Notes under the pieces: generated by a model | Databases searched by the model: none | What the model was told of the DNA's origin: nothing | What the model saw: the letters and a program-made list of their open reading frames with translations, nothing else | From: CAZYQW01 sp964649825 | Lineage (GTDB): Bacteria; Planctomycetota; B15-G4; JADJEK01 | Assembly (NCBI GenBank): GCA_964649825.1 | Contig: CAZYQW010000067.1 | Span: 18,178 to 82,177 of the forward strand | Direction of reading: 5' to 3' | Length of the DNA stretch: 64,000 bases | Shown here: one piece after another, positions 1 through 10,057 of the stretch | Position numbering within the stretch: the stretch's first letter is position 1 | How the letters are laid out: every line of letters begins with the position of its first letter | Position numbers and translations under genes: made by a program

Positions 1-512
1 CGCGGGCGCGTCGAGTCCTCTCGGCACAGCTCGTCGAGCTCTTCCGGCGTGAGCTGCCAGTCGTTCTCGCTCTTGGTCTTCACCCAGCGGATCTGGCGAC
101 CGATGATCGACGCCTGCGGCGCGTACGACACCCAGCTCGGCGTCGGAATGACGAGGTCGCCGTAGTAGACGAGCTGCAGGATGAACATCAGCTCCTTCGA
201 GCCGGGGCCGATCAGGACGTCCTCGCCGCGGAACTCGACGCCCGAGCGACGGCGGTGGAACTCCGCCACCGCGTCGCGGAGCTGGCGGAGGCCGCGGACC
301 GGGAGGTAGTCCTTCTGATGGGCATTCGCGCGCAGCGCGTCGACGACCCCGCGCGGCACCGGGAACGGCGACTGTCCGAGCCCCAGGCGGAACACCTCTC
401 GTCCCTGCGCGTGCAGCTCCGCGCAGCGCTCGTTGATCGCGAGGGTCGCCGACTCGGTGAGCCCGCGCACGTTCAGGTTCAGGTGGACGTCGGGTGGATT
501 CCTGCGTCGCAC
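1..512 (-). CDS. PLP-dependent class I/II aminotransferase, C-terminus cut by window edge
   Basis: About 170 N-terminal residues of a fold-type I aminotransferase are present. Visible motifs are GLGQSPFPVP near the start, then YLPVRGLRQLRDAVAEF, then IGPGSKELMF, which forms the phosphate-binding region, and PTPSWVSYAP. These match aspartate-aminotransferase-like enzymes. The catalytic lysine lies beyond the window, so substrate and completeness cannot be judged. The start is uncertain: GTG at 512 overlaps the end of the upstream gamma-glutamyltransferase, and GTG at 470 is the alternative. The overlap suggests co-transcription with that gene. Confidence 0.8.
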   Translation of the reverse strand, partial: MRRRNPPDVHLNLNVRGLTESATLAINERCAELHAQGREVFRLGLGQSPFPVPRGVVDALRANAHQKDYLPVRGLRQLRDAVAEFHRRRSGVEFRGEDVLIGPGSKELMFILQLVYYGDLVIPTPSWVSYAPQASIIGRQIRWVKTKSENDWQLTPEELDELCREDSTRP

Positions 513-2131
513 GAAGCATCGACTCCGATCGGGGCGGCCGCGGCCCCGTCCCGACGTGGCTCCGCGACCGCGCAATACTGATCGTCCTGCCGGGCGACCA
601 GATGGAGCCCGCCGAACTGGAACGAGTAAGGATCTTGCCGTTCGAGAGTGTAGCCCCGTGCAGCGAGCGCTTCGAGCACGGCCCGGGACATCCGGTCCGA
701 TTCGGCGAGCACCACCCCCTCGGGTGTCGCGTGGAGCCGCGGCGCGGCGACCGCGTCGAACGCGGTTTGACGGCGGAGCCGGAGCATCACCTGGAAGATC
801 CCGGAGATCATCCGCTCCGAGCCCGTCGAGCCGATCACGAGCTCGATCCGCCCGGCGCGAAACGCGATCGCCGGCGCGGCGTTCGACTTCGCGACCGCGC
901 CGGGCCGCAGGTAGTGCGGATGCCCGGGTCGCCGGGCGTTGAACGCCTTCAAGTAGCCGTTGAAGAGGAAGCCGAGGTCCGGCGCGACGACCTTGGCACC
1001 GAAGGAGCGCTCGAGCGACTGCGTGAGCGCGACGGCGTTCCCCCCCGCGTCCACGATCGACAGGTGCGTCGTCTCGCCCTCGCCGAGGGCCCGGCGGCGG
1101 ATCGCGGCCGCGCCCGCCGCGATCGCCTCGGCCGACCGAGGATCGGGCGGCTCGCGCCCCCTCGCGGCGGCGCGGAACGCGCGGCGTCGATCCGTACGGG
1201 CGCGGCGGATCGCCTCGGCGACGGCCACGGAGCCGAGCGGCGCGTCGGCGTCCTGGAGCTCGTCCGGCAGCCGATCGTAGGTCTCGAGGAGCGCGAGCAG
1301 CGTCCGCCCGCCGGCCGGCGAGGGAGCGGCCGCGACGTCCAGGCCCCCGAACCTCCCCCAAAGCGGCTCGAGCTCCTCGGGTCGCGGGAGGTCGGCCAGG
1401 TCGTCGAGCGAGAGGAATGCTCCGTTCGCGTCCATCTCGGCCGCGATGTCCTGCGCGATCGAGCCGCGGTAGAACTCCTCCAGCCCGTGGCGAGCGAGCC
1501 GTTCCAGCGTGCGCGCGAGCGCCGGCTGCGGCCGCACGGTCCCCGGCGCGAACGGCCGGCCGGCGGCGTCGAGGAACCACGACCCTCCCGAGTTCCGGCG
1601 GAGCGACCTCGCGTAGCGCGCGGTGAGCTCCTGCTGGAGGCGCGTCGACGGCACGCCCTCGGTCGCGGCGCCGATCGCCGGCTCGAGGAGCGCCGCCGCC
1701 GGGACCGTGCCGTATTCCTCGAGCGCGCGCATCATCACCGCGACGTGCGTCGGCACCGCGATCGCGCCGTGCCCCGTGTAGCGCCGCTTCGACGCGAGCA
1801 GCGCGTCGGGCGTGGCGCGGCGCGGCGCGCGGCATCCGCCGTTCAAGAAGCGCGTCCGCCCCTCGAAGTGCACGAGCATCATCGCCATGCCACCGACGCC
1901 CGACCCCGCCGGCTCGCACACGCCGAGCATGAACGACGCGGCGACCGCGGCGTCGACCGCGTTCCCGCCGCGCTCCAGCACCTCGGCCGCCGCGCGCGTG
2001 GCACGCCAGTGTGCGGTCGCGACCGCGCCGTGGCGGCCGCCGGCCGTCCAGAGCGCCGGCTCGTGGCGGCGATCCTCGCGCTCGACCATGTTCTCGTCGC
2101 TGAGGATCTCCCGCCAGCTCGTCGCGACCAT
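479..2131 (-). CDS. Gamma-glutamyltransferase family protein
   Basis: This is a 550-residue Ntn-hydrolase proenzyme of the gamma-glutamyltranspeptidase family, which cleaves or transfers the gamma-glutamyl group of glutathione-like substrates. The self-cleavage and nucleophile site is visible at about residue 355 as ETTHLSIVD. It is followed by GNAVALTQSLERSFGA and, later, GSTGSERMISGIFQ, the substrate-binding region. The N-terminal half carries GGNAVDAAVAASFMLGV. No signal peptide is evident, so it may be cytosolic, unlike the periplasmic E. coli enzyme. ATG at 2131 gives the longest product and a start at 2089 is possible. It overlaps the downstream aminotransferase. Confidence 0.9.
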   Translation of the reverse strand: MVATSWREILSDENMVEREDRRHEPALWTAGGRHGAVATAHWRATRAAAEVLERGGNAVDAAVAASFMLGVCEPAGSGVGGMAMMLVHFEGRTRFLNGGCRAPRRATPDALLASKRRYTGHGAIAVPTHVAVMMRALEEYGTVPAAALLEPAIGAATEGVPSTRLQQELTARYARSLRRNSGGSWFLDAAGRPFAPGTVRPQPALARTLERLARHGLEEFYRGSIAQDIAAEMDANGAFLSLDDLADLPRPEELEPLWGRFGGLDVAAAPSPAGGRTLLALLETYDRLPDELQDADAPLGSVAVAEAIRRARTDRRRAFRAAARGREPPDPRSAEAIAAGAAAIRRRALGEGETTHLSIVDAGGNAVALTQSLERSFGAKVVAPDLGFLFNGYLKAFNARRPGHPHYLRPGAVAKSNAAPAIAFRAGRIELVIGSTGSERMISGIFQVMLRLRRQTAFDAVAAPRLHATPEGVVLAESDRMSRAVLEALAARGYTLERQDPYSFQFGGLHLVARQDDQYCAVAEPRRDGAAAAPIGVDASCDAGIHPTST

Positions 2132-2226
2132 CGCTCGCTCGCGTTCCCACCTTCTCCTAGTGATTCAACGGCTCGCGTGCGCGCGCTCGGCGCCGAGCCG
2201 CCTCTCCGGGAGCGCGGGACGGACGG

Positions 2227-4692
2227 TCACGCGGCCGTCCCGGCGGAACCGTCCGCCGTCGCCGGCCGAGACCGGGGCAGCGCGATGGCCGCGACCGCGT
2301 AGCATCCCGCGCAAGCGATCAGGACGGCCGCGAACCCGTGGTCCATCGCGAACAGGATCGCGACGACGCTCGCGATCACCGACGCGCCGCCGTTGACGCC
2401 GAACGCCCACGGCAGGAGCGGCGGCGCGGCGCTTCGCGCGAGTCGGAGACCGAGCGGGAACGGCAGGCCCATCGCGAACGCGAGCGGCGCGATGACGAGG
2501 ACGGCAATCGCCTCTCGCGCTCCCGACGACAGGTGGAGGGTCGACCCGAAGATCGCCGGGACCCCGAGCACGTGCGCCAGGAGGAGGACCACGACGGCGG
2601 CGGCGCCGATGAGCACTCCGCCGCGCTCGCGGCCGGGCGCGACGCGCGCCGACGCGGCGGCGCCGATCCCCGAGCCGAGCAGGAACGTCGTGAGCCCGAA
2701 GCCGAGCGCCTTCAGCGGGTGCCCGAGGTAGAGCGTCAGGCGCTGCATGGTGGCGATCTCGACCGCGAGGTACGCGAGACCGACCGCCACGAAGAACACG
2801 ACCATCCGGAAGCCGCCCTGGACCTTCAGCCCGTCGCGCCGGAACGCGAACAGCGGCACCACGACGAGCAGGAAGACGAGGACGAGCGACGCGATCAGCG
2901 AGAGCCACAGCACCTGCATGCCGGCCGGTCCCAGACCGATCACCTGGTGGAACACCTCGCGCCCCTTCTCCTCGTCCCGGTCGACCAGGACGTCGGTGCC
3001 GCGGAAGAAGTCGAAGAAGAACGGCCGGTCGTCCGTGACGGGTTCGATCGCGTACGCGTACGACTCCTCGTACGCCCGCGCCGCGTCCTCGCCCCGCTGG
3101 ATCGCGGCGATGTACTCCACGAACTCCTTCTCGCTCTCCTGTCCGGGCAGGAACGCCGGCGTGAACGCCTTCGCGCGCGGGTGCAGCGTGCAGAAGTCGT
3201 TCAGCGTCTGCAGCTCCTTGGCGGTGAGCGGCGTCCGCTTGACGATCGTGGTGGCGTAGCGCGCCTTCACGCCTTCCGCCCCGAACAACGAGCCCTCGTT
3301 GTCGATGTTGATCACCGCGATGTGGCGGCCCGGGTCCTCGACGCCGCGCGCCTTCAGCGACCGCGCCGCCATGCCGAACAGCCGCAGCGTCTCGCGCGGC
3401 GGATAGAAGCGCCAGCGCACCACGCAGAGGACCCCGTCGTCCTTCAGGTGATCGATGTAGTCGTCGATCGCGTCCTGGGTGTAGAGGTACGACTCGGCGA
3501 CGATGTTCGCGCCCGAGGCGAGCGCCGCATAGGTGTCGGCCCCGGTGATCTGGACGATGTCGTACTGGTCGGTCGAGCGCGCGATGACCGAGCGACCGTC
3601 CGCCACCTCGACCGTGACCCGCGGGTCGTTGTAGAGGTGGCCGGTGTACTCGGCGAACCGACCGCGCATCATCTTGGCGGTCGACTCGTTGATCTCGGCC
3701 GCCGTCACGCGCTGGGCGCCCATGATGAGCGCCATCTTGACGTCCTGACCGCCGCCGACGCCGATCACGAGCGCGTCGTCGCGGCTCCGCTTGGTCGCCG
3801 GGTCGTACGCCAACAGGTAGCCGAGGCCGAGGTGGTGGGCCATGAGCTGGTTCGGGTCGGTCCGAGCCGCCGACGGGATCCACGTGGGCGCGTCGCCGTC
3901 CTGATAGACCCGCAGCCACGCGTCGTTCGCCTCGTCGCCGACCGCGTCGATCCGACAGATCGGATCCCAGTAGGTCTCGAGATGGTTCGAGCCGTGCTTC
4001 AGCTCCGTGTCGAGCGTCTTCCCGATCGCGCAGGGGAACGGCAGCACCGCGTCGCGAAACGGGAGGCACGCGAACGCGGCCACGGCGGCGAGCATCGCTC
4101 CCCACGCGCCGCGGCGACGACCGGCTCCCAGCAGGAAGAACCCGCCGGCCGCCAGCGCCATCCCCGACGCGACGAGCACCACGCCGGGGCCGCCCGTCGC
4201 GCGGATGATCGGCATCGCGATGAGCGCGCCGAGCGCCGAGCCGATCATGTTGATCGAGTAGCGCCGGCTGACGGAGCGCCCCACGCCGTCGAGCGCGGCG
4301 GCGACCCCGAGCCCGCCGAAAAAGAACGGCACGATCAAATAGAGGTAGGAGAGCGCCGCGCTCAGCGCCGGAAGCCGGACGTCGGTCTGGGGAAGGACGT
4401 CGAGGCGGTGCCGTGCCAGCAACGCGAACGTCACGATCGAAAGCAGCCCGAACAGGAACGCCGAGCGCCCCGCGCGGACCTCGCCCAACGTCCGGCGCGA
4501 AATGGCGAGCCACGTGCCGCCCGCCGCGAACCCGAGGAGGGTGACGGTGACCACGAGGTAGGTCACGTGATGCCAGAGGATGAACGAGAAGATGCGGACC
4601 TGCCCGACCTCGAGGAGCAGGACGGCCGCGGACAGCAAGAAGAGACCCAACGCGATCGGGCCCTCGCGACGCTCGGAGTTTGGATCAGTCAT
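2227..4692 (-). CDS. Polytopic membrane protein with spermidine-synthase-like domain
   Basis: This 821-residue protein has hydrophobic helices at both ends and a soluble spermidine-synthase-like Rossmann domain between. The SAM-binding-type loop is seen as DALVIGVGGGQDVKMAL at about residues 305-320, followed by VTAAEINESTAKMM and VEVADGRSVIA. Such membrane-embedded spermidine-synthase relatives are widespread, and their substrate is generally unknown, so polyamine synthesis should not be assumed. The frame is open much further upstream. ATG at 4692 was chosen because the first membrane helix follows directly. No RBS was clearly decisive. Confidence 0.75.
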   Translation of the reverse strand: MTDPNSERREGPIALGLFLLSAAVLLLEVGQVRIFSFILWHHVTYLVVTVTLLGFAAGGTWLAISRRTLGEVRAGRSAFLFGLLSIVTFALLARHRLDVLPQTDVRLPALSAALSYLYLIVPFFFGGLGVAAALDGVGRSVSRRYSINMIGSALGALIAMPIIRATGGPGVVLVASGMALAAGGFFLLGAGRRRGAWGAMLAAVAAFACLPFRDAVLPFPCAIGKTLDTELKHGSNHLETYWDPICRIDAVGDEANDAWLRVYQDGDAPTWIPSAARTDPNQLMAHHLGLGYLLAYDPATKRSRDDALVIGVGGGQDVKMALIMGAQRVTAAEINESTAKMMRGRFAEYTGHLYNDPRVTVEVADGRSVIARSTDQYDIVQITGADTYAALASGANIVAESYLYTQDAIDDYIDHLKDDGVLCVVRWRFYPPRETLRLFGMAARSLKARGVEDPGRHIAVINIDNEGSLFGAEGVKARYATTIVKRTPLTAKELQTLNDFCTLHPRAKAFTPAFLPGQESEKEFVEYIAAIQRGEDAARAYEESYAYAIEPVTDDRPFFFDFFRGTDVLVDRDEEKGREVFHQVIGLGPAGMQVLWLSLIASLVLVFLLVVVPLFAFRRDGLKVQGGFRMVVFFVAVGLAYLAVEIATMQRLTLYLGHPLKALGFGLTTFLLGSGIGAAASARVAPGRERGGVLIGAAAVVVLLLAHVLGVPAIFGSTLHLSSGAREAIAVLVIAPLAFAMGLPFPLGLRLARSAAPPLLPWAFGVNGGASVIASVVAILFAMDHGFAAVLIACAGCYAVAAIALPRSRPATADGSAGTAA

Positions 4693-5020
4693 GCGGGGGT
4701 GGAGCGGGTGCCTCGGTTCCGTCCGTGCGAAGAAGTCCGAGATTCTAGCCCGACCGTCCCGCCCCGGCCCTCCGAGAATCGGGTGAGTGTTCCAGATTCG
4801 CCCCTCCGCCCTGCGCCGCGATCGGGCCAGGCGATTCGACGTCCCGCGTCGATGGTCGGCGCACTCCCTCCCCCCGGGGATCCGCGCCGCCGGGGATCCG
4901 CGCCGCCGAGGATCCGCGCCGCCACGCGACCGACGCTTGCCGCGGCGGGGCTTCCCTCGCCGAGCTCGATTCCGCATGATCGCTCCCCGAGGTCGGTCGC
5001 CAGGACGCAAGGAACTCGAG
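4693..5020. other. Divergent intergenic region with a short tandem repeat
   Basis: This region of about 330 bases lies between the divergent spermidine-synthase-like and ankyrin genes. Apart from the three-copy 16-bp repeat listed separately I see no gene or RNA. It should contain both promoters, but no convincing sigma70-like boxes were recognised. Confidence 0.5.
4876..4923. repeat. Tandem 16-bp repeat, three copies
   Basis: There are three head-to-tail copies of GGGGATCCGCGCCGCC, at 4876, 4892 and 4908. The third copy has GAGG instead of GGGG. It lies in the divergent promoter region upstream of the ankyrin gene. Confidence 0.9.
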
Positions 5021-5665
5021 ATGTCGAACGAAGACGCGCTCTTCGAGGCGATCGTGAACGGCGACGCGGATCGGTTGCGGGAGATCGTCGCGGCCGACCC
5101 GAGCCTCGCCGCGGCACGGAACGCGGCGGGGCTCTCCGCGGTGATGGTCGCCCTCTATCACCGCCGCGCCGACCTGGTGGACGCGTTGCTCGAGCATTCG
5201 CCTCCGCTCGATCGGTTCGAGGCCGCCGCGCTCGGGCGCTTCGACCTCATCGACCGCGCGATCGCCCGCGGCGCCGACTGGAGCGAGACCAGCGTGGACG
5301 GCTTCACCGCGCTGCACCTCGCGGCCTACTTCGGCCGCACGGGGGTCGCACTCCGCCTGATCGAGTGCGGCGCCGACGTGAACGCCGTGGCGACGAACGA
5401 CTCGAGGCTGCGTCCCCTCCACGCCGCCGCGTCGGCGGCGGCGCGCGACATCGTCCAGGGGCTGCTCGCGGCCGGGGCCGACGTGAACGCGCCCCAGGAG
5501 GGCGGGTTCACGGCGCTTCACGCCGCGGCCCATCGAGGCGACGCCGACCTGTGCCGCATCCTGCTCGACGCGGGCGCGGATCGCACGCTCATCACGACGA
5601 GCGGCAAGACGGCGCGCGAGTTCGTGCCGCCCGGAGCGAGCGCGGACGTCGCGGCGCTGCTGTAG
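5021..5665 (+). CDS. Ankyrin-repeat protein
   Basis: This soluble protein of 214 residues is built of ankyrin repeats. The clearest units are GFTALHLAAYFGRTGVALRL, LRPLHAAASAAARDIVQGLL, GFTALHAAAHRGDADLCRIL and the terminal LLDAGADRTLI. No signal peptide or enzymatic domain is present, so a protein-protein interaction role is inferred from the fold only. ATG at 5021 was chosen because the helical repeat begins at once. An in-frame ATG at 4976 would add 15 residues of low-complexity sequence. It stands alone, convergent with the downstream histidine kinase. Confidence 0.85.
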   Translation: MSNEDALFEAIVNGDADRLREIVAADPSLAAARNAAGLSAVMVALYHRRADLVDALLEHSPPLDRFEAAALGRFDLIDRAIARGADWSETSVDGFTALHLAAYFGRTGVALRLIECGADVNAVATNDSRLRPLHAAASAAARDIVQGLLAAGADVNAPQEGGFTALHAAAHRGDADLCRILLDAGADRTLITTSGKTAREFVPPGASADVAALL

Positions 5666-5696
5666 GGGCCCGCGCCAAGAGAGCTCCGGCCCGCGA

Positions 5697-8630
5697 TCAA
5701 CCCATCGAGCCGCCCACGCGCGAGCAGGCCTCGAGCTCCTTCGTGAGTTCGTCGATCTGGACCGGCTTGCCGATGAACGCGTCCATGCCGGCGGCCAGGC
5801 ACGCGTCACGATCCTCGACCATCGCGTTCGCGGTCATCGCCACGATGCGCGGCCGCCGCTCGGCGGGGACGAGCTCGCAGACCCGACGACTTGCTTCGAG
5901 ACCGTCCATCTCGGGCATCTGAACGTCCATGAAGACGACGTCGTAGTCCCCGGCGAGGACGGCATCGACCGCCTGGCGCCCGTTCGACGCGATGTCCGCC
6001 GTGTAGCCGAGCCGCTCCAGCAGCTTGCGGGCGACCTTCTGGTTCACGACGTTGTCCTCCGCGATCAGGATCCGCAGCGGGTTGCGGCCGGCCGTGTTCG
6101 CATCGATCGCGCTCGGCGCGCGCTCCCGCCGCGGCGCACGCTGGCCCTCCTCGAACACGTCGATCAGGACGTGAAGGAGGCGTTCCGATTTGACCGGCTT
6201 GGTGAGGACCGCGGCGAAGACCGAGTTCGGCGCGGCCTCGGGATCGCCGGCGTCGAGGTTCGCCACGCCGAGCGAGGTCAAGAGGACGAGCCGCAGGTGG
6301 CGTCGTTGCGGCGTCTTCAGGATCCGTGACGCGAGGCGCCGCCCGTCGAGCCCCGGCATCTGCCCGTCGACGATCGCGAGGTCGAACGTCCGCCGCGTGC
6401 CGAGGATCTCGAGCGCCTCGCGCCCCGACGCGGCGGTCACGACGTCGGCGCCCCACCGCGAGAGCTGCGCCCCGAGCACGCGGAGGTTCGTGACGTTGTC
6501 GTCGACGAGGAGGAAGGAGCGTCCGGCCAACGACGCGCTCGAGTCGTCGTCCTCGCTCGGCGACTCGGCGACCGGTACCTGCAGCGTGAAGCGGAACGTC
6601 GACCCGACCCGCTCCTGGCTCTCGACCCACATCCGACCGTTCATGAGCTCGGCGAGCCGCCGGCTGATGGCGAGTCCGAGGCCGGTGCCGCCGAACCGCC
6701 TCGTCGTCGACACGTCGACCTGGGTGAACGCCTCGAACAAGATCGGAACGCGATCCCTCGGGATTCCGATCCCGGTGTCGCGGACCGCGAACTCGAGCTC
6801 CACGAGGTCGTCGTCGAGCTCGCGCGCGTCGACGCTGACCACGACCTCCCCGCGCTGGGTGAACTTGATGGCGTTCGACAGCAGGTTCAGCAGGATCTGA
6901 CGCACGCGCAGCTCGTCGCCCCGCACGCGCGCCGGCACCGAGTCCGCGAGCTCGCAGATCAGGTCGACGCCGGTCTCCGCCACTTTCGCCGCGACGAGGT
7001 CGAGCGACTCCTCGACGCAGGACCGGACGGAGAACGGGACCTGCTCGAGCTCGATGCGGTCCGCGTCGATCTTCGAGTAGTCGAGGATGTCGTTGATGAT
7101 CGTGAGCAGGGTGTCCCCGCTCGACCGGATCGTCTCGGCGTAGTCGCGCTGCTCGTCGGTGAGCTCGGTGTCCAGCAGCAGGCTCGTCATCCCCACGACG
7201 CCGTTCATCGGAGTCCGAATCTCGTGGCTCATGTTCGCGAGGAACATCGCCTTGGCGCGCGCGGCCTCCTCGGCCGCGTGCTTGGCGATCTCGCTCTCGC
7301 GCCGCCGCCGGACCTCCACCTCGAGCGCGTTGTTGGCTCGAACCAGTTCGGCGTTGCGTTTGCGCTCCTCGCGCACGAGCCCCTCGAGTCGCGCGGCGAC
7401 GGAGCGGAAGCTCGTGACGACGGTATCGACCTCGATCGTTCCCGCGGCGCCGACGTCGACCTCGAAGGCGCTCTCGTCCAGCCGTCGCGCGGCGTCGCAC
7501 AGCCGTTCGAGCGGTCGCGTGAGCTGCCGGGCCACGAACACCGAGACCAAGCCCGTCACGATCGCGGCCAGGACGAGGACGACGAGCCCCATGCGCCACG
7601 CGCGCCCGACGATCGCGAACGCCTCGCGACCGGACTGCACGACGATCGCGGTCCATCCCAGCGTCTGCACGCCGGCGTCGATCAGGTCGGTCACCTCCCC
7701 GGTGACCACCTGGACCGCCGGGATCGATGCGTACCCGATGACGGCGACGTCCTCCGCGGCCTCGTCGTACGCCCAGACCGTCGATCCGTTCGCGATCCCG
7801 CTCGGAAGGCCCTCGATGCGCCGTTCCCCGAGCCATGAGACCTGGAGCCCGTCGATCGCGCTGGAGCCGTCGGCTCGAATGATCAACACCTCGCCGGTCC
7901 GACCGAAGCGCGTCGAACCGACCATGGCGATGATCTGCTCCACGTCGAGCGTGGAGCGGAGGACGCCGATCACCGACCCGTCGTCCCCGTAGACCGGCAC
8001 CGCGGCGGGCAGCGCGACGACGCCGGCGCTCTCGTCGAACTGGGGCTGCGCGATGTAGACCGCTCCCTCGCCGCCGGCGTACGACGACGCCCACCAGGGT
8101 TCGTCGGACTGATCGTAGTCCGTGACCCGGTTCGTCGCGGCGACGGTCGACCCGAGTCGATCGGTCACGAACACCTCGGAATGGTCCGGGAACTGGTGGA
8201 GGAACCGGAGGAGCGGCAGGACCGCCGGGTTCACCGCGGGATCCGCATCGAGGTAGCGGGCGACGAACGCGTCGTCGGGCGACGCGTTCCGCCAAAGTTC
8301 GTCGAGCTCCAAGACGCGCGCGCGGTCCGCGGCCACGTCGCCCGTGTACGCCGCGTTCGCGCGTTCGATCGCGTCGCGGATCGGGATCGATTGGGACAGG
8401 ACCTGGAGCCGTCCGACCTGCTGCCGGAAGTAGAGCAGGATCTCCTGCGCGACCATCGCGCCCTTGCACGTGAACGCGTCACGAACGGTTCCTTCGACCG
8501 AGCCGCCGACGAGCCGGAGCATCGCGCCGGCCGTCAACGTGACCGCGACGACGACGATCGCCGTCATGACGACCGCGAGCCGGGCACGAAAGGTGGGTTT
8601 CCACCCGCGCCTTGCCTTGGTCCGTTCCAT
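5697..8630 (-). CDS. Hybrid sensor histidine kinase with two receiver domains
   Basis: This 977-residue membrane sensor has the following order. A first membrane helix lies at about 17-38, then an extracytoplasmic sensor region with a Cache-like look to about 340, and a second helix at about 345-368. HAMP follows at about 370-420, then a coiled coil. The HisKA box SHEIRTPMNG has its histidine at about 467. The HATPase N-box is LNLLSNAIKF at about 580. The first receiver has aspartate in VDGQMPG at about 755, and the second has FMDVQMPEMDG at about 902. It resembles BarA-type unorthodox kinases but lacks an Hpt domain, so phosphate must pass to a separate Hpt or regulator. ATG at 8630 is preceded by GGAGGCGGC, which decided this start over 8663. 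Confidence 0.92.
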   Translation of the reverse strand: MERTKARRGWKPTFRARLAVVMTAIVVVAVTLTAGAMLRLVGGSVEGTVRDAFTCKGAMVAQEILLYFRQQVGRLQVLSQSIPIRDAIERANAAYTGDVAADRARVLELDELWRNASPDDAFVARYLDADPAVNPAVLPLLRFLHQFPDHSEVFVTDRLGSTVAATNRVTDYDQSDEPWWASSYAGGEGAVYIAQPQFDESAGVVALPAAVPVYGDDGSVIGVLRSTLDVEQIIAMVGSTRFGRTGEVLIIRADGSSAIDGLQVSWLGERRIEGLPSGIANGSTVWAYDEAAEDVAVIGYASIPAVQVVTGEVTDLIDAGVQTLGWTAIVVQSGREAFAIVGRAWRMGLVVLVLAAIVTGLVSVFVARQLTRPLERLCDAARRLDESAFEVDVGAAGTIEVDTVVTSFRSVAARLEGLVREERKRNAELVRANNALEVEVRRRRESEIAKHAAEEAARAKAMFLANMSHEIRTPMNGVVGMTSLLLDTELTDEQRDYAETIRSSGDTLLTIINDILDYSKIDADRIELEQVPFSVRSCVEESLDLVAAKVAETGVDLICELADSVPARVRGDELRVRQILLNLLSNAIKFTQRGEVVVSVDARELDDDLVELEFAVRDTGIGIPRDRVPILFEAFTQVDVSTTRRFGGTGLGLAISRRLAELMNGRMWVESQERVGSTFRFTLQVPVAESPSEDDDSSASLAGRSFLLVDDNVTNLRVLGAQLSRWGADVVTAASGREALEILGTRRTFDLAIVDGQMPGLDGRRLASRILKTPQRRHLRLVLLTSLGVANLDAGDPEAAPNSVFAAVLTKPVKSERLLHVLIDVFEEGQRAPRRERAPSAIDANTAGRNPLRILIAEDNVVNQKVARKLLERLGYTADIASNGRQAVDAVLAGDYDVVFMDVQMPEMDGLEASRRVCELVPAERRPRIVAMTANAMVEDRDACLAAGMDAFIGKPVQIDELTKELEACSRVGGSMG

Positions 8631-8734
8631 GCCGCCTCCGAGAGCCACTCGCTCCTGGTTCATCGGCGAAACACGGGTCGGATCTTGCGTCCCTTGGTCG
8701 GCGGCCGGCGGGACGTTCGACGGCGAGGTGCTCC

Positions 8735-9925
8735 TCAGAAGTCGTTGGTCGCGTTGCCCTTCACCTTGTTGTCGCGCCCGCCGTTGTCCGTTCCGTCGTC
8801 GACGAAGCCGTCCCCTTTCTTCGCCACGTTCCCTTCCACCCACGTTTGGTCGCCCTGCACCAGCACGCCTTCGCCGCCGTTCCCCTTCATGCTCGACCCG
8901 CGAACCGTGCCTCCGGACACGCCGGCCAGGACGAAGACGCCGTGCCCGCCGTTGCCGTCGGCGGCGACCCCGACCACGTGCATGCCATCCTGGTCGAGGA
9001 CGATTCCGTGCGACGCGTTCGCCCGCGACGTCCCGCCTTCGACCATTCCTCTCCCGCCCCGGAACCCGAACAGGTTTCCCGACGCGTCGCACCCTTGGAG
9101 CACGACCGGTGCGTCGTCGACGTTGAATCCGCTCTGCAGGTTGTCGCTCCCTTCGCAGCCGTCGAGAAGGTGACCCGAGCCGTCGACGAAGAAGCCGTCG
9201 AGCCCGCCGCCGGTCGCCCGGCAGTTCGAGATGCGATGCCCTTCGCCGTGGACCGTGATCACGCCGCGCTGCGCCGCGTCGCTTCCCCCGACGGCGTCGG
9301 CCTCGAACCCGTCGACCGCGACGTTCCTGGAGGTCGCGGCCAGCACGAGGCCGTTCAACCCGCAGGAGCTCGCCCGGCAACCGGTCAGCGTGTGCGAGGC
9401 GCCATCGATCGTGAAGCCGCGGCCGAGCATCGCCGAGAAGTCGCATCCGTCGAAGCGAACCCCGAACGTTCCGGCGGTGGTGACCGCGCCGAGGTCGTCG
9501 CCGGGCGCGCCGATGACGTCCCGCACGTCGACGTCCCGAGAGGCGCCGCTGATCAAGAGAGCCGGCACGGCGTCGATGCCGCCGCTGTCGAGCTCGAGGT
9601 CCTGCAGGATCACGCCGTCGACGTCCTGGAGCTCGATCGCCGGACTCGGCGAAACGCCGGTGATCCGCACCGACCCGCCGCCGGCCGCCCGGATCGTCAA
9701 CTGCTCCTGGCCGGGCGCGCCGGAGAACGAGACGAAGATCGACTCCTGGTACGTGCCGCCCGGAGCGAGGACGATGTCGGTCGCGTCGCCGTTCGCCAGG
9801 GCGGCGTCGACCGCGTCCTGGATCGTCGCGATCCCGCCCTCGCCGACCGTGATCTTCGCGGCGTGCGCGGAGATCGAGAGCACACCGGCGGCGAGCAGCG
9901 CGAGGGAACGAAGTTTCGAGGTCAT
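8735..9925 (-). CDS. Secreted right-handed parallel beta-helix protein
   Basis: This is a protein of 396 residues with a signal peptide (LALLAAGVLSISAHA) and then repeated beta-helix coils. It opens with ATIQDAVDAALANGDATDIV and continues with recurring units such as GHRISNCRATGG, GHLLDGCEGSDN and GGHGVFVLAGV. This is the pectate-lyase/NosD-like fold. No catalytic residues can be assigned, so it may be structural or carbohydrate-binding. GAGGAGG lies about 9 bases before ATG 9925 and fixes the start. It is transcribed divergently from the gene at 10058. Confidence 0.8.
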   Translation of the reverse strand: MTSKLRSLALLAAGVLSISAHAAKITVGEGGIATIQDAVDAALANGDATDIVLAPGGTYQESIFVSFSGAPGQEQLTIRAAGGGSVRITGVSPSPAIELQDVDGVILQDLELDSGGIDAVPALLISGASRDVDVRDVIGAPGDDLGAVTTAGTFGVRFDGCDFSAMLGRGFTIDGASHTLTGCRASSCGLNGLVLAATSRNVAVDGFEADAVGGSDAAQRGVITVHGEGHRISNCRATGGGLDGFFVDGSGHLLDGCEGSDNLQSGFNVDDAPVVLQGCDASGNLFGFRGGRGMVEGGTSRANASHGIVLDQDGMHVVGVAADGNGGHGVFVLAGVSGGTVRGSSMKGNGGEGVLVQGDQTWVEGNVAKKGDGFVDDGTDNGGRDNKVKGNATNDF

Positions 9926-10057
9926 CGACGGGTGCCTCCTCTTGGTTTCGGCCGGATGGTCGCGGGCGACGGATCGGACCGTATTGTGGACGACGTTGCG
10001 ACGTCCACGCTTCCCCGTTCTAATTGTCGGGATCTTGGCCCGACCGAGAAGCAACCG

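Noticed and set aside
2338..5922. Very long open frame on the plus strand opposite the spermidine-synthase-like gene
   Set aside because: Arg/Glu-rich, domain-free translation antisense to a convincing gene. It is a by-product of high GC content.
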